Source of the DNA: Shewanella psychrophila
GTDB taxonomy: Bacteria > Pseudomonadota > Gammaproteobacteria > Enterobacterales > Shewanellaceae
DNA length: 64,000 bases
Assembly: GCF_002005305.1 (NCBI RefSeq)
Contig: NZ_CP014782.1
Coordinates: 620,001 to 684,000 of the forward strand
Direction: 5' to 3'
This document shows, in pieces, positions 1-9,402 of the stretch. The stretch's first letter is position 1. Each line of letters opens with the position of its first letter. The notes under the pieces were generated by a model that worked only from the letters and a program-made list of their open reading frames with translations, was not told where the DNA came from and did no database searches. Position numbers and translations under genes: made by a program.

Positions 1-522
1 TTGTTTCAGGAGTTGGCTGAAAGGTTAGCTGATGATTCTAAAGTCAGTAAAACTCAATTGAGAATTGCTTTGAGACGCTATACTAGTAGCTGGCGTTATC
101 TGAAGGGCGTAAAAGTTGGTGTTCAGCGAATTGATCTTGATGGAAATGAGTGCGGTGAGTTAGAGCAAGAGCATATCGATCACGCACAATTGACACTTAA
201 AGAGAGTCAGGAAAAGGCGAAAGCGAAACGCGTTGCGAAAGCTGCAGCGGCAAGGAAGGAAGGGCAAGCTGCTAAGCAAGCCAAGAAACCTGCACCTAAG
301 CGTGTTAAGCCAGCGGCTAAAAAGCCAGCAAAAGAGCCAGCGCCTGTTGTTAATTTGACGCCAGCAGTGTTAAATGAGCTAAAACAAAATCAGCGTGTTA
401 GTGTCAAACTAGGTAAGTCACCAGTTTCAGGTGTTATCATTGACATTAAGAAAAAAGATGTTCAAGTCCAATTGGACTCAGGCCTAACCATAAAAGTTAG
501 TGTCGATCACATCATGCTATAA
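1..522 (+). CDS. proQ: RNA chaperone ProQ, C-terminal part (5' end outside window)
   Basis: ProQ is an RNA-binding chaperone of the FinO/ProQ family that binds structured small RNAs and mRNA 3' ends. The visible 173 residues hold the end of the N-terminal FinO-like domain (residues 1-60, with LAERLADDSKVSKTQLRIAL), then a Lys/Ala/Pro-rich linker (about 65-115) and the small C-terminal domain (about 122-173). ProQ proteins normally carry roughly 35 more residues before this point. The TTG at position 1 is therefore an internal Leu codon (LFQELAERL), not the start, and the gene is cut by the window edge. It lies 25 bp before prc, the same proQ-prc order as in E. coli. Confidence 0.95.
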   Translation: MFQELAERLADDSKVSKTQLRIALRRYTSSWRYLKGVKVGVQRIDLDGNECGELEQEHIDHAQLTLKESQEKAKAKRVAKAAAARKEGQAAKQAKKPAPKRVKPAAKKPAKEPAPVVNLTPAVLNELKQNQRVSVKLGKSPVSGVIIDIKKKDVQVQLDSGLTIKVSVDHIML

Positions 523-547
523 ATTCTAGTAAAGGAGTAACTTGTTG

Positions 548-2632
548 ATGCGAAAAATTACCCTGGCTGTCTCAATCGCCAGTATATTTGTTGGATTTTC
601 GGCTTGGGCGTTAACCCCAACAATTCCATTCAGCGAGTTACCCGCTTTAACGCAGGAGCCGCAACACAAAGTTGCGAGCAAGCGCGTTACTGGCCTTTTC
701 ACTCGTTCCCACTATCACAGATTTGACTTAGATGATGCTTTTTCCGAGCAGGTATTTAAACGATATCTAAAACAGCTCGATTACCGACGTAATGTGCTGC
801 TTCAGAGTGATCTGGATAGCTTTAAAGTATATTCGAAGCAGTTCGATGACATGCTGAAAAGTGGTGATTTAACTCCTGCTTACAAAATGTTCGAACTAGT
901 TCAAAAAAGACGCTACGACCGTTTTGCCTACGCACTCACCTTGTTAGACAAAGAGATAGATTTTTCGCTCCCTAATGATAAGTACCAATATGATCGCGAA
1001 GATGCGGCTTGGCCTAAAGATGAAGCGGAAGTGGATGAGCTTTGGCGTCAACGAGTCAAATACGATGCATTAAATCTTAAGTTGACTGGTAAGACATGGG
1101 ACGAGATCGTTCCTGTGCTTGAAAAACGCTACAACAACGCGATAAAGCGATTGAGCCAGACTAAGAGTGAAGATGTATTCCAAGGTGTGATGAATGCCTT
1201 CTCTCGTACCGTCGAGCCACACACTAGTTACCTCTCACCACGCAATGCCGAACGTTTCCAGATGGAGATGAATCTGAGCCTTGAGGGGATCGGTGCCGTA
1301 CTTCAGATGGATGATGACTATACGGTGATCAAGAGCCTTGTGGCTGGTGGCCCGGCTGCGACCAGCGCAAAATTATCTCCAGAAGATAAAATCATTGGCG
1401 TAGGTCAAGAGGGTAAAGACGTTGTCGATGTTATTGGTTGGCGATTAGACGATGTGGTCGAACTGATAAAGGGCCCTAAAGGCAGTAAAGTTGTACTGCA
1501 AATTTTACCTAAGAAGGGTGGCTCTTCGGCGAAATCTTTTGAAGTTGTCATCATCAGAGATAAGATTCGTCTCGAAGACAGAGCGGCAACATCTGAAGTA
1601 ATCGAACCTGATAATGGCCTTTACGCCAATCGTAAAGTTGGTGTCATTCAGATCCCCGGTTTCTATATGGACTTATCTAAAGATGTGTCTAAAGAGCTGG
1701 TTAAACTCAAGGAAGCCCAAGTCGAAGGCATCATTATCGACCTACGTGGTAATGGCGGTGGAGCATTAACCGAAGCTACATTGTTGACTGGTTTGTTTAT
1801 CGAGCAAGGCCCAGTCGTTCAAATAAGAGATGCTAACGGTAAGGTTTCACAGAATCGTGATAATGATGGCCGCACTAGCTATAGCGGTCCATTGACAGTG
1901 ATGGTAGACAGGTACAGCGCGTCGGCATCTGAAATTTTTGCTGCGGCATTGCAAGATTACGATCGTGCACTCATTGTCGGTGAATCTACTTTTGGTAAAG
2001 GTACTGTGCAGCAGCATAAGAGCCTAGGTCGTATCTATGACATGTACGAGAAACCTATCGGTCATGTGCAATATACGATTGCTAAGTTCTATCGTATCAA
2101 TGGTGGCAGCACCCAGCTTAAAGGTGTTACACCCGACATCTCTTTCCCGAGCGCATTAGAGCCAGGTGAATATGGCGAGGCCGAAGAAGAGAATGCACTG
2201 CCTTGGGACAAGGTACCTGTGGCTCAATATGGTACGCTCGGGGACATCAATCCTAATCTGATCACTAGCTTAGATTCTAAACATCTAACGCGTATTAAAA
2301 GCGATGTAGAATTCGATTATATTAATCAAGATATCGCCGAGTTTAAGCTGCATCACAATGAAAAGACAGTGTCACTAGTTGAGAGTGAGCGTATTGCCGA
2401 GCGTGAAGGTAATGAAGAGAAACAACTTGTGAGGCTCAATGAACGTCGTGTTAAACAAGGTTTAGCAGTCGTCAAAACATTGGATGATGAAGATGAGGCC
2501 AATAGCGAGGACAGTGATACTAAATCTGATGAGGAAGAAGTTAACATTCCTGATGCCTTCCTCGATGAAACTGTCTATATCACCTTAGATCTTGTTGACA
2601 TCGAAAGACTTGCTAAGAACGAATCACACTAG
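548..2632 (+). CDS. prc: Tail-specific (carboxy-terminal processing) protease Prc/Tsp
   Basis: Prc is a periplasmic serine protease (MEROPS S41) that degrades proteins from exposed C-termini and regulates peptidoglycan hydrolases. The 694-residue product is close to the E. coli length of about 682. It has a signal peptide (MRKITLAVSIASIFVGFSAWA), a helical N-terminal domain, a PDZ domain (about residues 235-330, LEGIGAVLQ then SPEDKIIGVG) and the S41 domain. The catalytic Ser lies in YSASASEIFAAAL and the Lys in GESTFGKGTVQ. The ATG at 548 is chosen over TTG codons at 542 and 545 because AAAGGAG at 531-537 is 10 nt upstream. A hairpin terminator follows the stop. Confidence 0.97.
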   Translation: MRKITLAVSIASIFVGFSAWALTPTIPFSELPALTQEPQHKVASKRVTGLFTRSHYHRFDLDDAFSEQVFKRYLKQLDYRRNVLLQSDLDSFKVYSKQFDDMLKSGDLTPAYKMFELVQKRRYDRFAYALTLLDKEIDFSLPNDKYQYDREDAAWPKDEAEVDELWRQRVKYDALNLKLTGKTWDEIVPVLEKRYNNAIKRLSQTKSEDVFQGVMNAFSRTVEPHTSYLSPRNAERFQMEMNLSLEGIGAVLQMDDDYTVIKSLVAGGPAATSAKLSPEDKIIGVGQEGKDVVDVIGWRLDDVVELIKGPKGSKVVLQILPKKGGSSAKSFEVVIIRDKIRLEDRAATSEVIEPDNGLYANRKVGVIQIPGFYMDLSKDVSKELVKLKEAQVEGIIIDLRGNGGGALTEATLLTGLFIEQGPVVQIRDANGKVSQNRDNDGRTSYSGPLTVMVDRYSASASEIFAAALQDYDRALIVGESTFGKGTVQQHKSLGRIYDMYEKPIGHVQYTIAKFYRINGGSTQLKGVTPDISFPSALEPGEYGEAEEENALPWDKVPVAQYGTLGDINPNLITSLDSKHLTRIKSDVEFDYINQDIAEFKLHHNEKTVSLVESERIAEREGNEEKQLVRLNERRVKQGLAVVKTLDDEDEANSEDSDTKSDEEEVNIPDAFLDETVYITLDLVDIERLAKNESH

Positions 2633-2650
2633 ATTTGTATGATTTTTTGA

Positions 2651-2675
2651 AAAACGCGCTTCGGCGCGTTTTTTT
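2651..2675 (+). terminator. Rho-independent terminator of prc
   Basis: A GC-rich stem (ACGCGC, loop TTCG, GCGCGT) is followed by a run of seven T, 19 bp after the prc stop. Confidence 0.88.
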
Positions 2676-2732
2676 ATATTTATGATTCAGCTTATGGTGA
2701 CATAAGCTTTGACAAGGATTTAAGGTCTGTTT

Positions 2733-5297
2733 ATGACACAAGCACAAGCAAAATACCTAAAAGACTATGCCGCACCTAGATTCACCATCACCCACTTAGA
2801 TTTAAGTTTTACCTTAGATGGAAAGCAAACTCAAGTGATTGCTAAGAGCTTGGTGGTTAGACGAGACAAACAAGCGACAAGTTTGTTACTCGATGGTGAT
2901 GAGATGAAAATCTTATCGGTGAAAATAAATGGTGAAGACGTTAGCTATAAACAAGGGTTAACGAGCTTGAGTATAGATACACAGCTCGATGAGTTTGAAC
3001 TCGAGATTGTGACTCAGCTTGATCCCGAGGCCAATTTAAGCCTAGAAGGCCTCTACATGTCAGATGGGGCTTATTGTACTCAGTGTGAGGCTGAAGGTTT
3101 CAGGCGAATCACTTACTTCCTCGACAGACCCGATGTTCTGGCCATCTATACGGTGCGCATAGAAGCCGATAAGGTCGCTTTCCCTTACCTTTTAAGTAAT
3201 GGTAACCCTATTGAAAAGGGCGATCTCCATGGCGGTCGTCACTTTGCCAAGTGGCATGACCCATTTCCTAAACCTGCTTACTTGTTTGCCCTAGTTGCTG
3301 GAGATTTTGACCTCTTGGAAGATGAGTTCATTACCCGTAGCAATAAAGCTGTCAAGTTGCAGGTATTTGTCGATAAAGGGAATTTAAATAAGGCTCACCA
3401 TGCTATTGCGTCACTGAAGAAGTCAATGGAATGGGACGAGTCTCGCTTCAATCTTGAGTATGATCTCGATATTTACATGATCGTCGCGGTAGATTTTTTT
3501 AATATGGGCGCCATGGAAAACAAGGGACTTAATGTTTTCAACACTAAGTATGTTTTAGCCGATACCAACTCAGCTACCGATGATGATTACCACGGTATTG
3601 AAGCTGTGGTAGGCCATGAGTACTTCCACAACTGGACTGGAAACAGAGTGACCTGTAGAGACTGGTTTCAATTGAGCCTTAAAGAAGGCTTAACGGTTTT
3701 TAGAGATCAAGAATTTAGTTCTGATCTGGGTTCGAGAGCGGTTAACCGTATTCATGCTATCAAGGTGATAAAGAATCAGCAATTTTCCGAAGACTCAGGC
3801 CCTATGGCCCATCCTATACGTCCTGAATCCGTTATCGAGATGAATAATTTTTATACGGTAACTGTGTATAACAAAGGTGCTGAAGTCATTCGGATGATGC
3901 ATACCTTACTCGGGGAGCAGAAGTTTCAGGCCGGAATGCAACTGTACTTCAAGCGTCATGACGGTCAGGCGGTCACTTGCGATGATTTCGTTGCGGCAAT
4001 GCAAGATGCTAGTGGCATAGATCTGGTTCAATTTAGGCTGTGGTACAGTCAATCGGGTACCCCTGTCGTGACTGTTGAAGAAGATTATGTCGAGGCCGAT
4101 GGATGCTATCGTCTAACGATTAACCAGACTACACCTGAGTCGGTGGAGCAAAAAAACAAGCAAGCACTGCATATTCCCTTCGACTTGGAATTGTTATCCA
4201 GTCAGGGGGAGTCCATGTTGAGTGAAGTGCTAGATGTTAAACAGGCAAGCCAAGAGTTTATTTTCCACGGTATTACACAGAAACCGACTCCATCTTTGCT
4301 GCAAAACTTCTCGGCTCCAGTGAAATTAGTATTCGACTATTCCGTTGAACAACTGGTCCATTTAATGAGATTTGCCGACAGTGAGGTTGCTCGTTGGGAA
4401 GCGTCAGTGACGCTTGTCAGTCAGTCGATTTGGGAAAATGTCGCTAAGCTGCAACACAATCAAGCCATGCATGTGGATCCTAGAGTCGTCGATGCCTACA
4501 GAGGAGTAGTGCTTTCAGAAAGTTTAGATCTTGCCTTAGTCGCAGAAATTTTTACTTTTCCCAGTGTTTCCGCGCTCATTGAGCAGGTTGAAGTCGTCGA
4601 TCTCGATGCCCTGGCCACAGCGCGTGACTACGTAGCAGAAGAGATAGCCAATGGGTGTGAAGATGAGTTAGTCACTCGCTACCGAGAACTAGCTGAATTC
4701 GATAATGCAGGTGCCCGATCGCTTAAGAATATTTGTTTATTACTGCTTCAAAAAGTTTCTGATGAATATCTGGGGTATGCTGAGAGTCAGTATCGTCAGG
4801 CGGATAATATGACTGACAGTTTAGGTGCACTCCAAGCACTGAATAGTGAAGCATCGTCTATAAGAACTGAGCTGATGTCTGACTATGAAGCTAAGTGGAA
4901 AACTACACCACTAGTGATGGATAAATGGCTGACGTTACATGCGACTTGTGGTGATGATAATTGCTTGGAAATTTTAGTCGCTTTAACTGGGCATGAGTCT
5001 TTTAGTTATTCAAATCCTAATAGGGTCAGATCTTTAGTCGGTGCTTTCGCCGCTGGTAACTTAACGCAGTTTCATCATATCGAAGGTAAAGGTTACGATT
5101 TCCTGACGGATGTGATCATCAAGCTTAATAAGGTGAACCCTCAAGTTGCTGCACGTATCATTACGCCTTTAATCCAATTTAAGAAGTTTGATTTAGCCAG
5201 ACAGGCTAAAATGAAAGCGTCCTTGGAGCGCATATTAGGCCTACCTGATTTGTCCAAAGATCTCTATGAGAAAGTATCTAAGGCTCTTGCCCTCTAA
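2733..5297 (+). CDS. pepN: Aminopeptidase N (M1 family zinc metallopeptidase)
   Basis: PepN is the main cytosolic aminopeptidase and removes N-terminal residues from peptides. The 854 residues compare with about 870 in E. coli. The N-terminal beta-domain is followed by the catalytic thermolysin-like domain with the substrate-binding GAMEN motif (about residue 260) and the zinc-binding HEYFHNWTGNR (HExxH, about residue 295) with its downstream Glu ligand in LKEGLTVFRDQEF. A long helical C-terminal domain completes the protein. The start ATG has an AAGG-type ribosome site 8 nt upstream. It follows the prc terminator and so is probably transcribed from its own promoter. Confidence 0.97.
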   Translation: MTQAQAKYLKDYAAPRFTITHLDLSFTLDGKQTQVIAKSLVVRRDKQATSLLLDGDEMKILSVKINGEDVSYKQGLTSLSIDTQLDEFELEIVTQLDPEANLSLEGLYMSDGAYCTQCEAEGFRRITYFLDRPDVLAIYTVRIEADKVAFPYLLSNGNPIEKGDLHGGRHFAKWHDPFPKPAYLFALVAGDFDLLEDEFITRSNKAVKLQVFVDKGNLNKAHHAIASLKKSMEWDESRFNLEYDLDIYMIVAVDFFNMGAMENKGLNVFNTKYVLADTNSATDDDYHGIEAVVGHEYFHNWTGNRVTCRDWFQLSLKEGLTVFRDQEFSSDLGSRAVNRIHAIKVIKNQQFSEDSGPMAHPIRPESVIEMNNFYTVTVYNKGAEVIRMMHTLLGEQKFQAGMQLYFKRHDGQAVTCDDFVAAMQDASGIDLVQFRLWYSQSGTPVVTVEEDYVEADGCYRLTINQTTPESVEQKNKQALHIPFDLELLSSQGESMLSEVLDVKQASQEFIFHGITQKPTPSLLQNFSAPVKLVFDYSVEQLVHLMRFADSEVARWEASVTLVSQSIWENVAKLQHNQAMHVDPRVVDAYRGVVLSESLDLALVAEIFTFPSVSALIEQVEVVDLDALATARDYVAEEIANGCEDELVTRYRELAEFDNAGARSLKNICLLLLQKVSDEYLGYAESQYRQADNMTDSLGALQALNSEASSIRTELMSDYEAKWKTTPLVMDKWLTLHATCGDDNCLEILVALTGHESFSYSNPNRVRSLVGAFAAGNLTQFHHIEGKGYDFLTDVIIKLNKVNPQVAARIITPLIQFKKFDLARQAKMKASLERILGLPDLSKDLYEKVSKALAL

Positions 5298-5376
5298 GTC
5301 TGATTAATCTTTATCATACCAGCCCCTAGCAGCTTAGGCTTCTGGGGGCCTATATCTCATTTCATGTAGTTGCCCT

Positions 5377-5592
5377 ATGATCTTTTATTTTTCACTCAAT
5401 GTCACTTATCACGATTTCCAGCAATTCTACCGGGGTGAGGTGAATAAGGTCGAAGTCCATGACCGTAATGGCAGAACCTTGTGGATCCATGGTAGACATT
5501 TTCGCCGTTTCTTAACACGCTCAGGTATTGTGGGTCAGTTTAAGATGGAGATAAACGCTCAAGGTGAGCTTGTGTCACTTTGTAAACTCTAA
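5377..5592 (+). CDS. DUF2835 family protein
   Basis: This 71-residue protein contains the whole DUF2835 domain (Y-F-S-L-N-V-T-Y near the N-terminus, then FRRFLTRSGIVGQF). The family has no established function and is common downstream of pepN in Shewanella and related genera. No signal peptide or membrane segment is visible, so it is probably cytoplasmic and forms a small beta-rich fold. The ATG lacks a good ribosome-binding site, and the gene lies 79 bp after pepN with only a weak hairpin between them, so it may be read from the pepN transcript. Confidence 0.8.
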   Translation: MIFYFSLNVTYHDFQQFYRGEVNKVEVHDRNGRTLWIHGRHFRRFLTRSGIVGQFKMEINAQGELVSLCKL

Positions 5593-5660
5593 ACCATTAT
5601 AGAGTAATTACTTCAAACGAACGATTTATTACTTCTTCGCTTCTCACTCTCTCTATCTGT

Positions 5661-5692
5661 AGTTAATTAACTGTATTTACAGTTAATTAACT
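5661..5692. repeat. 32-bp perfect palindrome, candidate operator
   Basis: Two 15-bp arms, AGTTAATTAACTGTA and its exact reverse complement, flank a TT centre. Each arm itself contains the 12-bp palindrome AGTTAATTAACT (5661-5672 and 5681-5692), repeated with a 20-bp period, which is about two helical turns. This layout suits a cooperatively bound dimeric regulator. It lies about 225 bp upstream of the DUF1302 start. Confidence 0.7.
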
Positions 5693-5704
5693 TAGCTTAT
5701 CTGC

Positions 5705-5736
5705 ATTTAAAATCCCATCTAGATTCGATTTTAAAT
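5705..5736. repeat. 10-bp inverted repeat, possible operator or hairpin
   Basis: ATTTAAAATC and GATTTTAAAT are perfect complements separated by 12 nt. The repeat is AT-rich with no T-run, so it is more likely a protein-binding site than a terminator. It starts 12 bp after the 32-bp palindrome. Confidence 0.5.
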
Positions 5737-5917
5737 CAAGTGTTTGAAATCTTACTTTAAAACCAGCTAACGTCTTTAATTCTTTAGAAGATTTTCTTAA
5801 ATTCCGCCTTGCTCATCGCATGTAATTGCTGTAACAATGGTGTTACCTGCACGCTAACAAGATGTTGGTTGCCATTCCTAATAACAAGAATTCAGCAGGT
5901 TACGGAGAAGCGCTAAA

Positions 5918-7966
5918 ATGAAAAAGGTTAACAACGGCTTTACGAAGTCGACACTTGCTTTAGGGATCGTAGCGGCACTGAGCATGGGGATCTCATCCAG
6001 TGTCAATGCTGTATCTTTTAATTGGGGAGAAGTTGAAGGTACGTTCGATTCTACATGGTCAGCGGGTGCAAGCTGGCGTGTAGAAGGACGTGATTGGGAC
6101 AACCACATAGGTAAGGTCAATCATCCACAGTTTGATTGGTCTAACTATTCCGCATTTGGTAATACCAAGTACACCTCAGATCAAATTTGGGCACAACCAG
6201 GCTCTTATTCCAGTAATGGTGATTTAAGTAATCTGCTCTATTCCCAGGGTGATACTACGGCGGTCGTGTTTAAGGGATTACATGAGCTTTCTCTTAAGTA
6301 TAAGAATTTTGGTGTGTTTGCTCGTGGTATGTATTTCTACGATCAAAAAGCCAATGACGGCAGCTATGGTTTTAGTGATCCATTAACGGGAAATGAATAC
6401 GATCCTTGTGCCGATTCCAAATCCTCAGAGGTGCAATGTAAAGACATTCGTTTGCTTGATGCCTTCGTTTACGGTGATTTCGATTTTAATGACGGTGCCA
6501 ATCCCTTGTCTGTCCGAGTTGGTCAGCAGGTGGTTTCTTGGGGTGAAAGTACACTGATCCCCCATGGTATCGGTGTGATCAATGCGGTGGATCTGAATAT
6601 CCTCAATGCGCCGGGCGCCGAGCTCAAGGAAGCCTATAGACCTCAAGGTATGGTTTGGGCATCCTTTGGAGTCACCAATGAACTTTCGGTGGAAGCCTTC
6701 TATCAGTACGACTGGGAGCCCGTTTGGGTTCCAACGCCAGGTTCGTATTTTTCCACTAACGATTTTGCTGGTTATGGTGGTTATAGCCAGAATGCTCAGT
6801 TAGGTTTTCAGGCCAATCCTGATATGAACATGGATTTTCTTGAGGCTGAATACAATAAACTGGTAGCCATGATAGGGTCTGGTCAATATGACGCTGCAAC
6901 TTTGGGGGCATTAGCCTTGGAATATCCAACCAAAGCGACCTTAGTTGAAGATCAAGCCAGTGCCAGTGATTCGGGGCAATACGGTGTAAAGCTAGGTTAT
7001 TACTCCCCTGAGCTGGGTGAGACAGAGTTCGGCTTGTATTACATGAACTATCACAGCCGTCGTCCGTTAATTAGCGGTACTACGGCTAACTTTACGGCTG
7101 ACGCCGTTGGTCGTGATTTAGCCGTATTAGGCGGAATTGCCGCGGCTGGCGGCTCTGTTGACAGAGAAACCTTACTGGGTCTAGAGACCTTCTCTAAGGC
7201 GCAAATTGAGTATCCAGAAGACATTCAGCTCTATGGTTTTAGCTTTAACACGCTTATAGGTGATACATCGGTGGCGGGTGAGATTGCCCATCGCCAAGAT
7301 GAGCCACTGCAAATTGATGATGTAGAGTTATTATTTGCAGCGATGCCACAGCAGCTGGCTAATGCAGGCCTTAGACCCGAGTTCGATGGGATTTCACAAA
7401 TTGATAATGTTGCCCCTGGTCAATATGCTGAGGGTTTCATACGTTTAGACACCACTCAGGCCCAAGCGACTTTTACTCATCTGTTTGGTCCGACGCTAGG
7501 CACCAGTAATCTGGTAATGTTAGCAGAGGTCGGCGGCGTCTGGATCCATGACATGCCTAGTTTTGATGAGCTAAGGCTCAACGGTCCAGGTACGGCTCGT
7601 TCGGGCGGAAATCCTGATATGCCGGGTATTATCGAAGCCGTCCATAACGGCCCAGAGACTAATCCGTTCCCGACGGATTTCGCTTGGGGTTATCGTCTGG
7701 TTGCCAAAGCGGATTACAACAACTTGTTTGCAGGGGTAAACATGTCGCCGCGGATCATTTTCTCACATGATGTTGAGGGGATTACTCCCGATCCTATGTT
7801 CTTGTTCACCGAGGGCAAGAAATCTGTGTCTGTTGGCGTGAACTTCGATTACCAGAGTCGTTGGGGAGCCGATTTTTCCTATAATAGCTTCTTCGGTGGC
7901 GTAGGCACGACAAACCAGATGTCTGACCGTGATTACGTGTCATTTAACATCAAATATTCAATCTAG
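5918..7966 (+). CDS. DUF1302 family outer-membrane protein
   Basis: The 682-residue product has a signal peptide (cleavage probably after SSSVNA, about residue 32) and then beta-strand-rich sequence with frequent aromatic alternation. It ends in YVSFNIKYSI, which resembles the last strand of an outer-membrane barrel. The N-terminal FNWGEVEGTFDSTWSAGASW is characteristic of DUF1302. The family's biochemical function is not established. In other proteobacteria it is found with DUF1329 and RND genes, some near steroid or hydrocarbon degradation loci. It is the first gene of a four-gene operon and lies 18 bp before the DUF1329 gene. I infer an envelope role in transport of a hydrophobic molecule. 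Confidence 0.88.
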   Translation: MKKVNNGFTKSTLALGIVAALSMGISSSVNAVSFNWGEVEGTFDSTWSAGASWRVEGRDWDNHIGKVNHPQFDWSNYSAFGNTKYTSDQIWAQPGSYSSNGDLSNLLYSQGDTTAVVFKGLHELSLKYKNFGVFARGMYFYDQKANDGSYGFSDPLTGNEYDPCADSKSSEVQCKDIRLLDAFVYGDFDFNDGANPLSVRVGQQVVSWGESTLIPHGIGVINAVDLNILNAPGAELKEAYRPQGMVWASFGVTNELSVEAFYQYDWEPVWVPTPGSYFSTNDFAGYGGYSQNAQLGFQANPDMNMDFLEAEYNKLVAMIGSGQYDAATLGALALEYPTKATLVEDQASASDSGQYGVKLGYYSPELGETEFGLYYMNYHSRRPLISGTTANFTADAVGRDLAVLGGIAAAGGSVDRETLLGLETFSKAQIEYPEDIQLYGFSFNTLIGDTSVAGEIAHRQDEPLQIDDVELLFAAMPQQLANAGLRPEFDGISQIDNVAPGQYAEGFIRLDTTQAQATFTHLFGPTLGTSNLVMLAEVGGVWIHDMPSFDELRLNGPGTARSGGNPDMPGIIEAVHNGPETNPFPTDFAWGYRLVAKADYNNLFAGVNMSPRIIFSHDVEGITPDPMFLFTEGKKSVSVGVNFDYQSRWGADFSYNSFFGGVGTTNQMSDRDYVSFNIKYSI

Positions 7967-7984
7967 ATCACAAGGACAATAATA

Positions 7985-9349
7985 ATGAAGAAACTTGCGA
8001 TATTGTCGGCGGCTGTGATAGTTGCTTTGAGTGCACCGAGTGCATGGGCGAAAGTTACGGAGGCTGAAGCGGCTAAATTAGGCACCGAGTTGACGCCTCT
8101 GGGCGGCGTCAAGGCGGGTAATGCCGATGGTTCCATTCCTGCTTGGGATGGTGGGATCACAACAGCTCCAGCGGGGTACAAGAAGGGGATGCATCACCCG
8201 GATCCGTTTGCTGGTGATAAGATAGAATTTACTATCACCAATGCCAACAAGGATAAGTATAAAGCGCACCTTACCGATGGTCAGATCAAGCTATTTGAGC
8301 TGTATCCTGAAACGTACAAGATGAATGTTTACCAAACTAGACGTACAGCTTCCGTGCCTCAGTTTGTTTATGACGCAACTAAAGCAAATGCGACCCGTGC
8401 CGAGTTGGTTTCTCAAGGTAATGGCGTAAAAGGGGCATCTATCGGTGTACCTTTTCCTATCCCTGAGAATGGGTTAGAGGTTATCTGGAACCATGTATTG
8501 CGTTTTCGTGGTGTCGATGTGAAAACATCACGTAGCCAAGCAGCGCCTACGGCAGGTGGTAGCTACACGCTTGTTGAAACTACCGAAGAGATTCGTTTTC
8601 AGTATTCACGTCCTGAAATGACTCTGGATAAGCTAGCCGCTTCTAATACCTTGTTTTACTTCAAGCAAGTAGTGACTCAGCCTGCTCGTCTTGCGGGTAC
8701 GGCTTTGCTGGTTAAAGAGACCATGGATCAAGAAGCCTTGCCTAGACAAGCCTGGACCTATAACACGGGTCAGCGCCGAGTGCGTAAGGCTCCGAATGTG
8801 GCATTTGATACGCCGGGTTCGGTTTCAGATGGCCTGAGAACAACGGATGATTTTGATATGTTCAATGGCTCGCCAGTTAGATATAACTGGGAGCTTATGG
8901 GCAAAAAAGAAGTTTATATTCCTTATAACGACTACAAACTTCATTCAGATCAGTTGAAGTACGATCAGATCATTCATCCGGGGCATATCAATCCTGAATT
9001 TGTCCGTTGGGAAAAGCATCGTGTGTGGGTGGTTAAGGCTCAGCTTAAAGAAGGCATGCGTCATATCTACAAAACACGTACTTTCTATATCGATGAAGAT
9101 TCATGGCAAGTATCGCTTGCCGATATGTACGATAATCGTGATGAGTTATATCGTGTCGCGGTTGCTCATGCAATTAACTACTACGAAGTGCCAACACATT
9201 GGAGTACGTTAGAGGTCTTCCACGATCTTCAGTCCCGTCGTTATATTGCAATGGGTCTTGATAATGAAGGCCGCATGTATGATTTTGATGCCAAGCTCAG
9301 TGAAGCTAACTTCACTCCGGCAGCATTGAGACGTGCTGGTATTCGTTAA
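7985..9349 (+). CDS. DUF1329 family periplasmic protein (LolB-like fold family)
   Basis: The 454-residue protein has a clear signal peptide (MKKLAILSAAVIVALSAPSAWA). The mature start KVTEAEAAKLGTELTPLGG and the later GSIPAWDGGITTAP are hallmarks of DUF1329. Members are reported to resemble the lipoprotein carriers LolA/LolB, with a half-barrel that could hold a lipid, but no function is established. There is no lipobox Cys after the signal peptide, so it should be soluble in the periplasm. It sits between the DUF1302 barrel and the YCF48/MMPL genes. I infer that it shuttles a hydrophobic ligand between the two membranes. Confidence 0.88.
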   Translation: MKKLAILSAAVIVALSAPSAWAKVTEAEAAKLGTELTPLGGVKAGNADGSIPAWDGGITTAPAGYKKGMHHPDPFAGDKIEFTITNANKDKYKAHLTDGQIKLFELYPETYKMNVYQTRRTASVPQFVYDATKANATRAELVSQGNGVKGASIGVPFPIPENGLEVIWNHVLRFRGVDVKTSRSQAAPTAGGSYTLVETTEEIRFQYSRPEMTLDKLAASNTLFYFKQVVTQPARLAGTALLVKETMDQEALPRQAWTYNTGQRRVRKAPNVAFDTPGSVSDGLRTTDDFDMFNGSPVRYNWELMGKKEVYIPYNDYKLHSDQLKYDQIIHPGHINPEFVRWEKHRVWVVKAQLKEGMRHIYKTRTFYIDEDSWQVSLADMYDNRDELYRVAVAHAINYYEVPTHWSTLEVFHDLQSRRYIAMGLDNEGRMYDFDAKLSEANFTPAALRRAGIR

Positions 9350-9361
9350 CCCTCAGTTCTA

Positions 9362-9381
9362 AGGGGCGGGTTACCGCCCCT
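9362..9381 (+). other. GC-rich hairpin between operon genes
   Basis: AGGGGCGG, a GTTA loop and CCGCCCCT form a strong stem 13 bp after the DUF1329 stop. It is followed by TCTATTC and not by a continuous T-run. It is more likely an mRNA-stabilising or attenuating hairpin than a full terminator, since the next gene follows within 22 bp. Confidence 0.6.
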
Positions 9382-9402
9382 CTATTCTTTAAGGAAGTCT
9401 GT

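Larger units (their letters stand above)
5593..5917. other. Intergenic region with two strong inverted repeats
   Basis: No convincing gene lies in these 325 bp. The region carries the two inverted repeats annotated separately and must hold the promoter of the downstream envelope operon. AT-rich sequence around 5630-5780 offers several -10-like hexamers, none decisive. Confidence 0.6.

Noticed and set aside
2353..2547. Minus-strand open frame rich in Ser inside prc
   Set aside because: It is the complement of the acidic C-terminal part of prc, has biased composition and no ribosome site.
5320..5350. Imperfect hairpin between pepN and the DUF2835 gene
   Set aside because: The stem has a mismatch and there is no T-run, so I do not call it a terminator.
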